From the NCBI GenBank assembly GCA_900544985.1, contig UQXK01000052.1, forward strand, positions 1 through 11,397: a stretch of DNA of 11,397 nt, in the 5' to 3' direction. This DNA comes from an uncultured Eubacteriales bacterium. Lineage in GTDB: Bacteria; Bacillota; Clostridia; Oscillospirales; CAG-272. How positions within the stretch are numbered: position 1 is the first letter of the stretch; each line of letters starts with the position of its first letter. Shown piece after piece: positions 1 through 6,734 of this stretch. The notes under the pieces are model-generated. The model had not been told where the DNA came from, searched no databases, and saw only the letters and a list, made by a program, of their open reading frames with translations. The position numbers were made by a program, and so were the translations under genes.

Positions 1-61
1 GACACAAAGGACTTTTCGTGAAAAGTCCTTTGGAATCTCAAAAGCTTCGCCAAAAATAGTG
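1..61 (-). repeat. Hairpin-bearing dispersed repeat, left copy
   Basis: A perfect 12-bp inverted repeat (arms 5-16 and 21-32, CAAAGGACTTTT on one side) encloses a 4-base loop. Read on the minus strand, the hairpin and its flank (TTTGGCGAAGCTTTTG at 54-39) match the segment at 11199-11251 with about ten differences in just over fifty bases. Weaker similarity continues to about base 61. The three stem positions that differ between the copies all change in compensating pairs. The repeat may continue past the left window edge. It has no T-tract, so it is not a classical intrinsic terminator on either strand. Confidence 0.75.
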
Positions 62-69
62 AAAAAAGG

Positions 70-98
70 TTGAAATATAATTAAATATATGATATAAT
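70..98 (+). promoter_or_regulatory. dnaA promoter, extended -10
   Basis: The -35 hexamer TTGAAA (70-75) is separated by exactly 17 bp from a consensus -10 TATAAT (93-98). A TG dinucleotide at 90-91 gives an extended -10. Transcription would start near 105, leaving a leader of about 42 bases before the dnaA start codon. The match to the housekeeping sigma-A consensus is close to perfect; the start site is inferred. Confidence 0.8.
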
Positions 99-146
99 AT
101 ATATAATATAATGCTCATTTATTTTTTCTCGTAAAGGACGGTTTTA

Positions 147-1559
147 ATGGACGATTACAAAGATATGTGTAAAATGGTGGTGGACAAGCTTGCAAACAAG
201 TATACAAGCAGTGTCACCGATCTTTTGTTTAAAAATTTTTCACTTGTCAGCATGAACGACAAAGTCGCTGTCTTTACATCTCCGAGCAATGCGTTTCTTC
301 CCATTTTGAAGACGAAGTACGCGCCGGAAATAGAAGAGATATTGGAGGAAATACTCCATATCGAAATAAAAGTGAAAATATTCAAAGAACAAGATTTCGA
401 TCTTGAAAGATATCTTTCGTTCCCCGACACTTACACGGAGAAAGAAAAAGAAGAGGCAGTAAAACCCGCCGAAAAAGAAGAGGATAAAGAGAATAACGAA
501 GATATCGACGACTATTACAGCGACAATATCTCCGAAAGGAAGTTCACTTCCGCTGACAACAGCTATACGTTCGAAAACTTCGTCGTCGGAGAATCAAACA
601 AGTTCGCATACAAGGCAAGCTTTGCCGTAGCCGAAAATCCCACATCGTACAATCCTCTCTTCATATACGGGCAGAGCGGACTCGGAAAAACGCACCTGAT
701 GAAAGCTATCGCGGCGTATGTCATACAGAAAAATCCGTCTTATAATGTCATCCTTGTAAAAGGAGAATCCTTCACAAACGAACTGATAGAAGCCATAGCT
801 CAAAAAAACACCGCCGGATTCAAAGAAAAATACAGAAAAGCCGATATGCTTCTGATAGACGATATTCAGTTTATCGCAGGAAAAGTTGCGACGCAGGAAG
901 AATTCTTCCACACGTTCAATGCGCTTTACGAATCAAACAAACAGATAGTTCTTACATCAGACCGTCCTCCGAAAGATATAAAACAGCTCGACGACAGAAT
1001 AAGAAGCAGATTCGAATCGGGACTTGACGTAGATATCCAGCCCCCGGATACGGAGCTTCGAATGGCTATCCTTCAAAGAAAAGCAAGGCTTATAAACGTA
1101 GACCTTTCCAACGACGTTCTAACCTTTATAGCGGAAAACATAAAAAACAACGTCCGCCAGATAGAAGGGGTAATAAAGAAGCTCGGCGCTTATAAATTCG
1201 TAACAGACGAAGAAATAACCGTCGAGGTGGCAAAAGAACAGCTTGCGGGATTTTTGAGCGGCAAAGAATCCCCGGAGGTGACGGTGGAAAAAATAATAAG
1301 CGAAATAGCAAAAAAATATTCCACCACACCGGAAGAAATAAAAGGCAAGAAACGCTCCAAAGACGTTGCCATGGCAAGGCACGTTGCGATATACACCATA
1401 CGCAATGCAACCGATATGTCGCTCAAAAACATAGGAAAAATCTTCGACAGAGACCACACGACGATGATGTCCTCGCTCGACGTGGTAGGGCAGGCAATGG
1501 AACAGGACGCAGGTTTCGAACACGAGATAAACTCCCTTATAAAAGAGTTCAAAATCTGA
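147..1559 (+). CDS. dnaA: Chromosomal replication initiator protein DnaA
   Basis: DnaA is the AAA+ ATPase that binds DnaA boxes at oriC, opens the origin and recruits the helicase. At 470 residues it has normal length. Domain I (about 1-80) is poorly conserved and domain II is a highly acidic linker (about 98-135). The AAA+ core has Walker A GQSGLGKT (175-182), Walker B MLLIDDIQF (234-242), sensor 1 around LTSD (269-272), the arginine-finger stretch RIRSRF (284-289) and sensor 2 NVRQIEG (335-341). The DNA-binding domain IV (from about 378) carries DRDHTTMM (434-441). This is one residue shorter than the usual GGRDHTT signature, and the normally conserved PRQ ahead of it reads ARH (410-412). 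The start has AAAGGA at 133-138. It is the first gene of the cluster and lies directly upstream of the probable origin. The annotation is secure; only the altered specificity is inferred. Confidence 0.98.
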   Translation: MDDYKDMCKMVVDKLANKYTSSVTDLLFKNFSLVSMNDKVAVFTSPSNAFLPILKTKYAPEIEEILEEILHIEIKVKIFKEQDFDLERYLSFPDTYTEKEKEEAVKPAEKEEDKENNEDIDDYYSDNISERKFTSADNSYTFENFVVGESNKFAYKASFAVAENPTSYNPLFIYGQSGLGKTHLMKAIAAYVIQKNPSYNVILVKGESFTNELIEAIAQKNTAGFKEKYRKADMLLIDDIQFIAGKVATQEEFFHTFNALYESNKQIVLTSDRPPKDIKQLDDRIRSRFESGLDVDIQPPDTELRMAILQRKARLINVDLSNDVLTFIAENIKNNVRQIEGVIKKLGAYKFVTDEEITVEVAKEQLAGFLSGKESPEVTVEKIISEIAKKYSTTPEEIKGKKRSKDVAMARHVAIYTIRNATDMSLKNIGKIFDRDHTTMMSSLDVVGQAMEQDAGFEHEINSLIKEFKI

Positions 1560-1568
1560 AAAAAATCA

Positions 1569-1656
1569 TGTTGAAAAAGTTTTCAATACGGTGTTGAAAA
1601 CACGGAAAAATCCGCTTATAATACAAAATTTTCCATGTTTAAAAATCTGTTGAAAA
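1569..1656 (-). promoter_or_regulatory. DnaA box cluster, minus-oriented (three TTTTCAACA)
   Basis: Three identical 9-mers lie at 1569-1577, 1592-1600 and 1648-1656, all on the minus strand, with start-to-start spacings of 23 and 56 bp. Each differs from TTTTCCACA at one position. The first forms an inverted pair with TTTTCAATA (1580-1588), giving the symmetrical TTGAAAA-AG-TTTTCAA. The second lies inside a small GTGTT/AACAC inverted repeat (1591-1603). Confidence 0.65.
1594..1622 (+). promoter_or_regulatory. Candidate dnaN promoter embedded in a DnaA box
   Basis: TTGAAA (1594-1599), a 17-bp spacer and TATAAT (1617-1622) repeat the hexamers and spacing of the dnaA promoter. The -35 lies wholly inside the DnaA box at 1592-1600, so DnaA binding would be expected to occlude it. 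Transcription would start near 1629, giving a leader of about 337 bases that crosses the rest of the origin. A second, weaker pair, TTGAAA (1650-1655) and TATCAT (1674-1679) with an 18-bp spacer, also uses a DnaA box as its -35. Function is inferred. Confidence 0.6.
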
Positions 1657-1716
1657 CATAAAATAAAAAAATTTATCATAAATCAAAATAACAAAATTTT
1701 CAAAACAGAGATTTTG

Positions 1717-1743
1717 TTTTCCACATAGTTTTACTTTTCCACA
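1717..1743 (+). promoter_or_regulatory. Paired plus-strand DnaA boxes
   Basis: Two exact TTTTCCACA copies lie at 1717-1725 and 1735-1743, both followed by TA. The 18-bp start-to-start distance is under two helical turns. Each differs from the TTATCCACA consensus only at position 3. They face the minus-oriented group across an AT-rich stretch (1657-1700). Confidence 0.75.
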
Positions 1744-1884
1744 TAAAAGTTTTTCAAAGTTTTCCAACTTTGTTATATGAGTGTATAAAAGAGATTTTTT
1801 TACACATCGTCTTTCCGAAACGAAAAAACATTTTTCATAAAGAAAATTTCTTATTTTTACCGCATGATATAAAGATTTTCTTGT

Positions 1885-1952
1885 ATTTCCACATTTTCTA
1901 CATATACTACGTACTTTTTCTATTATATTTATTTTATTTTTATTTTTTTAAA
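1885..1952 (+). other. Probable DNA unwinding element next to dnaN
   Basis: A DnaA-box-like ATTTCCACA (1885-1893) is followed by a run that is almost free of G on the plus strand (1894-1950). Within it, 1914-1931 reads in triplets CTT TTT CTA TTA TAT TTA. This resembles the complement of the DnaA-trio pattern (3'-[G/A]A[T/A]-5') described beside the Bacillus subtilis unwinding element, which occupies the same dnaN-proximal position. The resemblance is suggestive because a T-rich tract gives some matches by chance. Confidence 0.45.
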
Positions 1953-1965
1953 GAAAGGACACGAA

Positions 1966-3132
1966 ATGAAAGCAACATTCGAAAAGGAAGCCCTTCTTCT
2001 TGCGATAACACGTTCGCTCGGTTGTGTCGCAGAAAAACTCACAAGCGTTATAGAGGGAATTTTCATAAATACCGTAGGAGACGACAGATGCCAGGTCTGC
2101 GCTTACGATATAGAAAAGGGAATAAAGACGGAGATAAGCGCCACTGTTTATGAAAGCGGAAGTCTTGTAATAAACGGAACGAAGCTTGCGTCCATCGTAA
2201 AAATGATGCCTTCCGAGGTAACGCTTACGACTGACGATAATAATATAGTAACCGTTTCCTCCGGGAGATCGAAATTCCAGCTCCACTATATCCCCGGAAA
2301 CGAGTTTCCGAAGATACCGGAGTTTTCTCCCGAAAGAAACTTCACTCTTTCTCAGAAGCTTCTGAGAAAAATAATAAATCAGACGTCTTTTGCAATATCA
2401 AACGATGAAACGCGTCCGGCTCTCACAGGTCTTTACATAGAGATAAACAGCGACAAAATAAAAGCCGTCGCATGTGACAGTTTCCGCCTTGCAATACGTG
2501 AAATAGATATAAAAACTGAAATTTACTCTAAGACGGGCGAAGAGGAACTGTACTTCATAATTCCGGGAAAAACTTTAACAGAGCTTTTGAAGCTTCTCGA
2601 AGATAAAGACGATCCGATAAAATTCAGCCTTACGAGAAAACATATAATATTCTCTTTGAAAATGAAATACGGTTCGGAAGAAAAAGAAACCGTGATGTTC
2701 TCCCGTCTTGTCGATTCCAACTATATAGAATATGAGAGATTTATTCCGAAAGAAAGCAAGACAGTTGTAAGAGTTGAGAGAGATCCTCTCGAAGACGCTC
2801 TCGAAAGAGCATCTCTTGTAACGGAGGACAGAGCGCAGGGACAGGTAAAGAGCGTAGTAAAACTCAATTTCACAAACGGACTTTTAAATATTTCCGCAAT
2901 ATCCATAAACGGTAAGTTCTTTGACGAAATACCGATAGAAAAAACGGGGATAGACATAGATATCGGTTTTGCCTGCAAATATCTTATAGAGATACTCCGC
3001 GGAACGGACCAGCCTGTTTTGAAACTCTCTCTCACATCTTCTCTTATGAGCATGGTGATAGAGGGAGACAGCGAAGAGGGAGATTCGAAATTCCTCTATC
3101 TTGCACTTCCCACAAAGATGAGTGCAAACTGA
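1966..3132 (+). CDS. dnaN: DNA polymerase III beta subunit (sliding clamp)
   Basis: DnaN forms the dimeric ring that tethers DNA polymerase III and clamp-binding repair proteins to DNA. At 388 residues it is a little longer than the common 366-380. Recognisable stretches are FAISNDETRPALTG (142-155), characteristic of the middle domain, and ACDSFRLA (169-176), which contributes to the protein-binding cleft. The carboxyl end reads YLALPTKMSAN, in place of the usual short ending just after the cleft-lining PMR or PVR segment. It therefore keeps the proline (382) but adds a short tail. AAAGGA at 1954-1959 sits just upstream of the ATG. The gene follows oriC as in most bacteria. No terminator-like hairpin is evident before recF. 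Confidence 0.97.
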   Translation: MKATFEKEALLLAITRSLGCVAEKLTSVIEGIFINTVGDDRCQVCAYDIEKGIKTEISATVYESGSLVINGTKLASIVKMMPSEVTLTTDDNNIVTVSSGRSKFQLHYIPGNEFPKIPEFSPERNFTLSQKLLRKIINQTSFAISNDETRPALTGLYIEINSDKIKAVACDSFRLAIREIDIKTEIYSKTGEEELYFIIPGKTLTELLKLLEDKDDPIKFSLTRKHIIFSLKMKYGSEEKETVMFSRLVDSNYIEYERFIPKESKTVVRVERDPLEDALERASLVTEDRAQGQVKSVVKLNFTNGLLNISAISINGKFFDEIPIEKTGIDIDIGFACKYLIEILRGTDQPVLKLSLTSSLMSMVIEGDSEEGDSKFLYLALPTKMSAN

Positions 3133-3243
3133 TTTTATAAAAAATTTGTTGTTTCAGAGTTAAATCGTCAAAATTTTTATATTCGATAATATAAACTGTG
3201 TTTTATAAAAAGTATTTTTCGGTTTTGATTTAAAGGGGAAAAG

Positions 3244-4374
3244 ATGTATCTTGACGTTGCCGTTTTTGAAAATTTCAGAAATATAGAACATTTTCCTTTT
3301 TCGTTTTCAAAGGGCGTCAATATATTTTACGGTAACAACGCTCAGGGGAAAACAAATGTTTTGGAGGGAATATATCTTTTTGCCGGCGGAAAAAGCTTCC
3401 GACACGCCAGGGAAAAGGATATGATAGGATTTGACAGCGACAAATGCCAGGTAAGCATTTCCTATGTCACCGCCGAAAGAGAAAACAGAATGGCGGTCCG
3501 CTTTTTCAGAGACTTAAAAAAGCAGATGTTCAAAAACAGCGTGAAGATACAGCGTTCCGCCGATTTTATAGGAAATTTCAAAGCGGTGCTTTTCTTTCCG
3601 GACCACCTCGGTATAGTGAAGAACGAACCGTCTGTAAGAAGGTCTTTTATAGACGGAGCGATATCGCAGATAAGCCCGTCGTATCTCTCTTCTCTTATGG
3701 AATATACGAAGATAATAGAACAGAGAAACGCGCTTTTGAAAAATTATGCGTCTTACGGAGCGTCGTTCGATATGACTTTTTCGATTCTTTCGGAAAAGGC
3801 GGCACTTACGGCGGCGAGGATAACCGCGGCAAGGTCCGAATACATAAAAGAGCTTTCCGAAATTTCCGATATATGTATAAAAGATATGACATCGGATAAT
3901 GAGAAGATATCTTTCGAATACATAACGAATATAAGCGTATATGCAGGGGAAGAACTCACCGATATTTCGGAAAACGAAAAAAGATACAGAAAAGTTTTTA
4001 CACAGAATGTTGAAAAAGAAAAGATCCTAGGTGTCAGCATAGGCGGCGCCCACAGAGACGATTTCGATATAAAAATAAACGGAAAAAATTCGAAGTTATA
4101 CTGTTCCCAGGGACAGCAGAGAAGCATTGCGCTTGCAATGAAGCTCGCCGAGGGAGAGATATCGAGAAAAAAGAGCGGAGAGCTTCCCGTTTTCCTCTTT
4201 GACGATGTTCTTTCGGAGCTTGACGCGGAGAGAAAGAGATATATTTTGTCGAAGCTTTCCGACAGGCAGGTGATAATAACCTCCTGCTCCGAATCGGATT
4301 TCGATTCTTTTATAAAAAATTCGTCAGACGCGCAGAAGATATACGTGGAAAACGGAAATTTCTTTTACAGATGA
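3244..4374 (+). CDS. recF: DNA replication and repair protein RecF
   Basis: RecF is an SMC-like ABC ATPase that, with RecO and RecR, helps load RecA at single-stranded gaps. At 376 residues it is of family length. Visible motifs are FENFRN (8-13), Walker A GNNAQGKT (30-37), GAHRDD (268-273), the ABC signature SQGQQRS (288-294) and Walker B FLFDDVLSELD (317-327) with D320, D321 and the D-loop. All catalytic elements are present. The start is supported by AAAGGGGAA at 3232-3240. The 111-bp spacer upstream holds no gene and no convincing promoter, although it is AT-rich. The S4-domain gene yaaA/rlbA that usually sits here in Firmicutes is absent. RecF acts on the RecA encoded about 5 kb downstream in the same window. 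Confidence 0.97.
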   Translation: MYLDVAVFENFRNIEHFPFSFSKGVNIFYGNNAQGKTNVLEGIYLFAGGKSFRHAREKDMIGFDSDKCQVSISYVTAERENRMAVRFFRDLKKQMFKNSVKIQRSADFIGNFKAVLFFPDHLGIVKNEPSVRRSFIDGAISQISPSYLSSLMEYTKIIEQRNALLKNYASYGASFDMTFSILSEKAALTAARITAARSEYIKELSEISDICIKDMTSDNEKISFEYITNISVYAGEELTDISENEKRYRKVFTQNVEKEKILGVSIGGAHRDDFDIKINGKNSKLYCSQGQQRSIALAMKLAEGEISRKKSGELPVFLFDDVLSELDAERKRYILSKLSDRQVIITSCSESDFDSFIKNSSDAQKIYVENGNFFYR

Positions 4375-4392
4375 AACAAGGATAAATATTCT

Positions 4393-4656
4393 ATGGATAA
4401 AATGTACCTTCATATAGGAAACAACAAAATAATCCGCGCAAAAGACGTAATAGGAATTTTCGACGCGGATACCGCTACGGTATCGAAGACCACGCGCGCA
4501 TATCTTTCGGAAAAAGAGAAAAAAGGACTTCTCACAACGGCGACGGATGAGGTCCCGCGCGCATTTGTCCTTTACGGGGACAAAAAAGAAGAAAATATAT
4601 GTTTTTCGCTTTTGTCTGCAAAAACTCTTGCAAACAGAAACGAAAAATACAACTGA
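4393..4656 (+). CDS. remB: DUF370 protein, RemB/YaaB-like
   Basis: This 87-residue protein matches the DUF370 family between recF and gyrB (B. subtilis YaaB/RemB). It starts MYLHIGNNKIIRAKDVIGIFD (from residue 4), comparable to the YIHLGDD...RDIVGIFD opening of that protein. It keeps the PRAFVL strand and the SLLSAKTLANR ending. RemA-type members are small DNA-binding regulators of biofilm matrix genes in Bacillus; the role of RemB is less clear and in clostridia unknown. The ATG at 4393 was chosen because AAGGA (4378-4382) is 10 bases upstream; the alternative ATG at 4402 would be too far. The ribosome binding site starts four bases after the recF stop, so the two genes are probably co-transcribed. 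Family assignment is firm; a matrix-regulation role here would be inference. Confidence 0.9.
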   Translation: MDKMYLHIGNNKIIRAKDVIGIFDADTATVSKTTRAYLSEKEKKGLLTTATDEVPRAFVLYGDKKEENICFSLLSAKTLANRNEKYN

Positions 4657-4705
4657 AATAAAAAAGTGTGAATTTAACACTCGTCTGTATAAGCTTTTTC
4701 TTGAT

Positions 4706-4734
4706 TTGGAAAAGCAAAACGGCGGAAGTAAAAT
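4706..4734 (+). promoter_or_regulatory. Candidate gyrB promoter
   Basis: TTGGAA (4706-4711) and TAAAAT (4729-4734) are separated by 17 bp; both differ from consensus at one position. Just downstream is an alternative extended -10 (TG at 4734-4735, TACAAT at 4737-4742) without a good -35. Either would make a leader of roughly 50-60 bases and a separate start for gyrB-gyrA-recA-recX. Confidence 0.5.
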
Positions 4735-4758
4735 GATACAATTTTCTATGGAATAAAG

Positions 4759-4783
4759 AAATTCCGTTTTTAAAACCGAATTT
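4759..4783 (+). repeat. Imperfect inverted repeat in the gyrB leader
   Basis: AAATTC-C-GTTTT (4759-4770) is mirrored by AAAAC-C-GAATTT (4772-4783) with one C-C mismatch and almost no loop. It ends immediately before the GAAAGGA ribosome binding site (4785-4791). Stability would be low, being mostly A-T pairs, so a regulatory role is only a possibility. Confidence 0.4.
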
Positions 4784-4800
4784 TGAAAGGAAAAAAGACA

Positions 4801-6717
4801 ATGGCAGAAGAAAAACGTGTTTACGAGGACGAACAAATACAGGTGCTCGAAGGATTGGAGCCTGTAAGAAAACGTCCCGGAATGTATATCGGTTCTACAT
4901 CGCAAAGAGGTCTGCATCACCTTGTTTACGAGATAGTGGATAACTCGATAGACGAAGCGATGGCGGGCGCGTGCAACGAAATAGAGGTCGCTTTCTACGA
5001 CGACGGAAGCGTTTCCGTAAGAGATAACGGACGCGGCATACCGGGAGGTATAAACGAAAAGACGGGTCTTCACACTCTGGAAGTGGTATTTACCGTTCTT
5101 CATGCCGGAGGAAAATTCGGAGGAGAGGGGTATAAATTTTCCGGAGGTCTTCACGGCGTAGGCGCGTCTGTCGTAAACGCGCTTTCCGAATGGACGGAGG
5201 TAGAGGACTGCCACGACGGACAGATGTACACGGAAAGATTCGAAAAAGGAATAATAACACGTCCGTTTACAAATGTGGGACCGTGCGGAGAAAAACACGG
5301 TCTTTACGTAAGATTCAAACCGGACGCGGAAATATTCCGCGAAACAACGGAATTCGATTATACCACGATACTCAACCGCATGAGAGAGCAGGCTTTCCTC
5401 AACGCGGGAATAAAAATAACCGTAACAGACAACAGAACGGAAGAGCCGACAGTAAATTCTCTCTATTACGAGGGCGGAATAAAGAGCTTTGTCGAACACC
5501 TCAACGGTATAAAGCACGGTGAAGTTCTCCATGACGTTATATATATGAGAGCGGAAACTGACGACAAAACTGCGGAGGTCGCTCTTCAATACAACGACAG
5601 CTATAACGAAACTCTCATGACGTTCGCAAACAATATAAATACGATAGAGGGCGGAACGCACGAGGACGGATTCAAGGTAACTCTCACAAGAGTAATAAAC
5701 GACTATGCGAGAAAGAAGAATATCTTAAAAGACAGTGACAAACCGCTCACGGGAGACGATGTAAGAGAAGGACTCTGCGCCGTCGTTTCCGTAAAGCTGT
5801 GCGAAGCGCAGTTTGAAGGACAGACAAAAGCAAAGCTCGGAAATTCCGAAATGCGTTCATTTGTCGGAAACCTTGTTTCGAGCAAGCTTACGGAGTTTTT
5901 CGAAGAAAATCCTTCCGTCGCACGCTCTATAATAGATAAAGCCTGTGCTGCAAGCCGCGCAAGAGAAGCGGCGAGAAAAGCAAGAGAGCTTACGAGAAGA
6001 AAGGGCGCTCTTGACGGAGCCGGACTTCCCGGCAAGCTTTCCGATTGCTATGAAAAAAATGCTGATCTTTCGGAACTCTATCTTGTAGAGGGTAATTCCG
6101 CAGGCGGTTCCGCAAAAGAGGGAAGAGACAGCCGTTTCCAAGCCATACTTCCGATGAGAGGTAAAGTCCTGAACGTAGAAAAGAGCCGTCTTGATAAAGT
6201 TTATTCCAATCCTTCTCTTATCCCTATAATTCAGGCTCTGGGCTGCGGTATAGGCGAAGATTTTGATATAGCGAAGCTCCGTTACGGCAAAGTAATAATA
6301 ATGGCGGATGCCGATGTAGACGGTTCGCACATACAGATACTTCTTCTCACTTTCTTTTACAGGTACATGAGAAAGCTTATAGAGGACGGACACATCTTCC
6401 TTGCAAAACCGCCGCTTTTCAAGGTTTTCAAGGGAAAACAGGTAAGATATGCTTTCACCGAACCCGAAAGAGATATGTATATACAGGAGCTCGGATCAAA
6501 CTGCACCGCAAACAGATACAAAGGTCTCGGTGAAATGAATCCCGACCAGCTCTGGGAAACGACAATGGACCCCGAAACAAGAACGCTTCTCCGTGTGGGA
6601 ATAGAGGACGCCATGGCGTGCGACGAGATATTCTCTGTTTTGATGGGAGACAAAGTAGAACCCAGACGCGATTTTATCGAGAAAAACGCGCGTTACGCCG
6701 TAAACCTCGATATATGA
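4801..6717 (+). CDS. gyrB: DNA gyrase subunit B
   Basis: GyrB is the ATPase and metal-binding subunit of gyrase, which introduces negative supercoils. The ATG at 4801 gives 638 residues, the usual size, with GAAAGGA at 4785-4791; a TTG at 4783 in the same frame would overlap that site and is rejected. The GHKL ATPase has YEIVDNSIDEA (43-53), DNGRGIP (75-81) and GGLHGVGASVVNALS (115-129). The TOPRIM part has EGNSAGGSAKEGR (430-442), PMRGKVLNVEK (451-461) and DADVDGSH (503-510). The carboxyl region has NRYKGLGEMNP (571-581). Metal-binding E430, D503, D505 and D507 are intact, but the highly conserved D of EGDSA is N432. It lies 17 bp before gyrA. Identity as GyrB rather than ParE is supported by the gyrA pairing and location. 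Confidence 0.98.
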   Translation: MAEEKRVYEDEQIQVLEGLEPVRKRPGMYIGSTSQRGLHHLVYEIVDNSIDEAMAGACNEIEVAFYDDGSVSVRDNGRGIPGGINEKTGLHTLEVVFTVLHAGGKFGGEGYKFSGGLHGVGASVVNALSEWTEVEDCHDGQMYTERFEKGIITRPFTNVGPCGEKHGLYVRFKPDAEIFRETTEFDYTTILNRMREQAFLNAGIKITVTDNRTEEPTVNSLYYEGGIKSFVEHLNGIKHGEVLHDVIYMRAETDDKTAEVALQYNDSYNETLMTFANNINTIEGGTHEDGFKVTLTRVINDYARKKNILKDSDKPLTGDDVREGLCAVVSVKLCEAQFEGQTKAKLGNSEMRSFVGNLVSSKLTEFFEENPSVARSIIDKACAASRAREAARKARELTRRKGALDGAGLPGKLSDCYEKNADLSELYLVEGNSAGGSAKEGRDSRFQAILPMRGKVLNVEKSRLDKVYSNPSLIPIIQALGCGIGEDFDIAKLRYGKVIIMADADVDGSHIQILLLTFFYRYMRKLIEDGHIFLAKPPLFKVFKGKQVRYAFTEPERDMYIQELGSNCTANRYKGLGEMNPDQLWETTMDPETRTLLRVGIEDAMACDEIFSVLMGDKVEPRRDFIEKNARYAVNLDI

Positions 6718-6734
6718 GATAAGGACGGAACAAA

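Larger units (their letters stand above)
1560..1965. other. Probable replication origin (oriC), dnaA-dnaN spacer
   Basis: This 406-bp AT-rich non-coding spacer has the composition and position of a Firmicutes origin. Three TGTTGAAAA sequences (1569-1577, 1592-1600, 1648-1656), read as TTTTCAACA on the minus strand, lie near dnaA. Two exact TTTTCCACA boxes (1717-1725, 1735-1743; 18 bp apart) and ATTTCCACA (1885-1893) lie on the plus strand towards dnaN. Weaker relatives are TTTTCAATA (1580-1588, back to back with the first box) and TTTTCCAAC (1760-1768). The dnaN-proximal end is extremely T-rich on the plus strand. The canonical TTATCCACA is absent, so the calls rest on near-consensus matches, clustering and gene context. 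Confidence 0.85.

Noticed and set aside
5..32. Possible parS site at the left hairpin
   Set aside because: The centre has CGTG like parS, but the arms do not match the TGTTTCACGTGAAACA pattern and the same hairpin recurs with changed arms at the right end.
1603..1614. Possible dnaA terminator CGGA-AAAA-TCCG
   Set aside because: Only a 4-bp stem and no T-tract; it lies between the candidate -35 and -10 of the dnaN promoter and is unlikely to terminate.
1770..2153. A 127-codon plus-strand frame across the oriC spacer into dnaN
   Set aside because: The translation is low-complexity F/Y/L/I from T-rich DNA, there is no ribosome binding site, and half of it is out of frame within dnaN.
4008..4016. 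TGTTGAAAA DnaA-box-like sequence inside recF
   Set aside because: A single isolated copy within a coding sequence, expected by chance in AT-rich DNA.
4783..4800. TTG start for gyrB giving six extra residues
   Set aside because: The TTG overlaps the GAAAGGA ribosome binding site that is correctly spaced for the ATG at 4801, and the ATG gives the family's normal amino terminus.
4324..5661. A 445-codon open frame on the minus strand, opposite recF end, remB and gyrB
   Set aside because: It lies antisense to three clear genes, spans two intergenic gaps, is rich in F, Y, R and S as expected from the complement of these codons, and shows no family motif or ribosome binding site.
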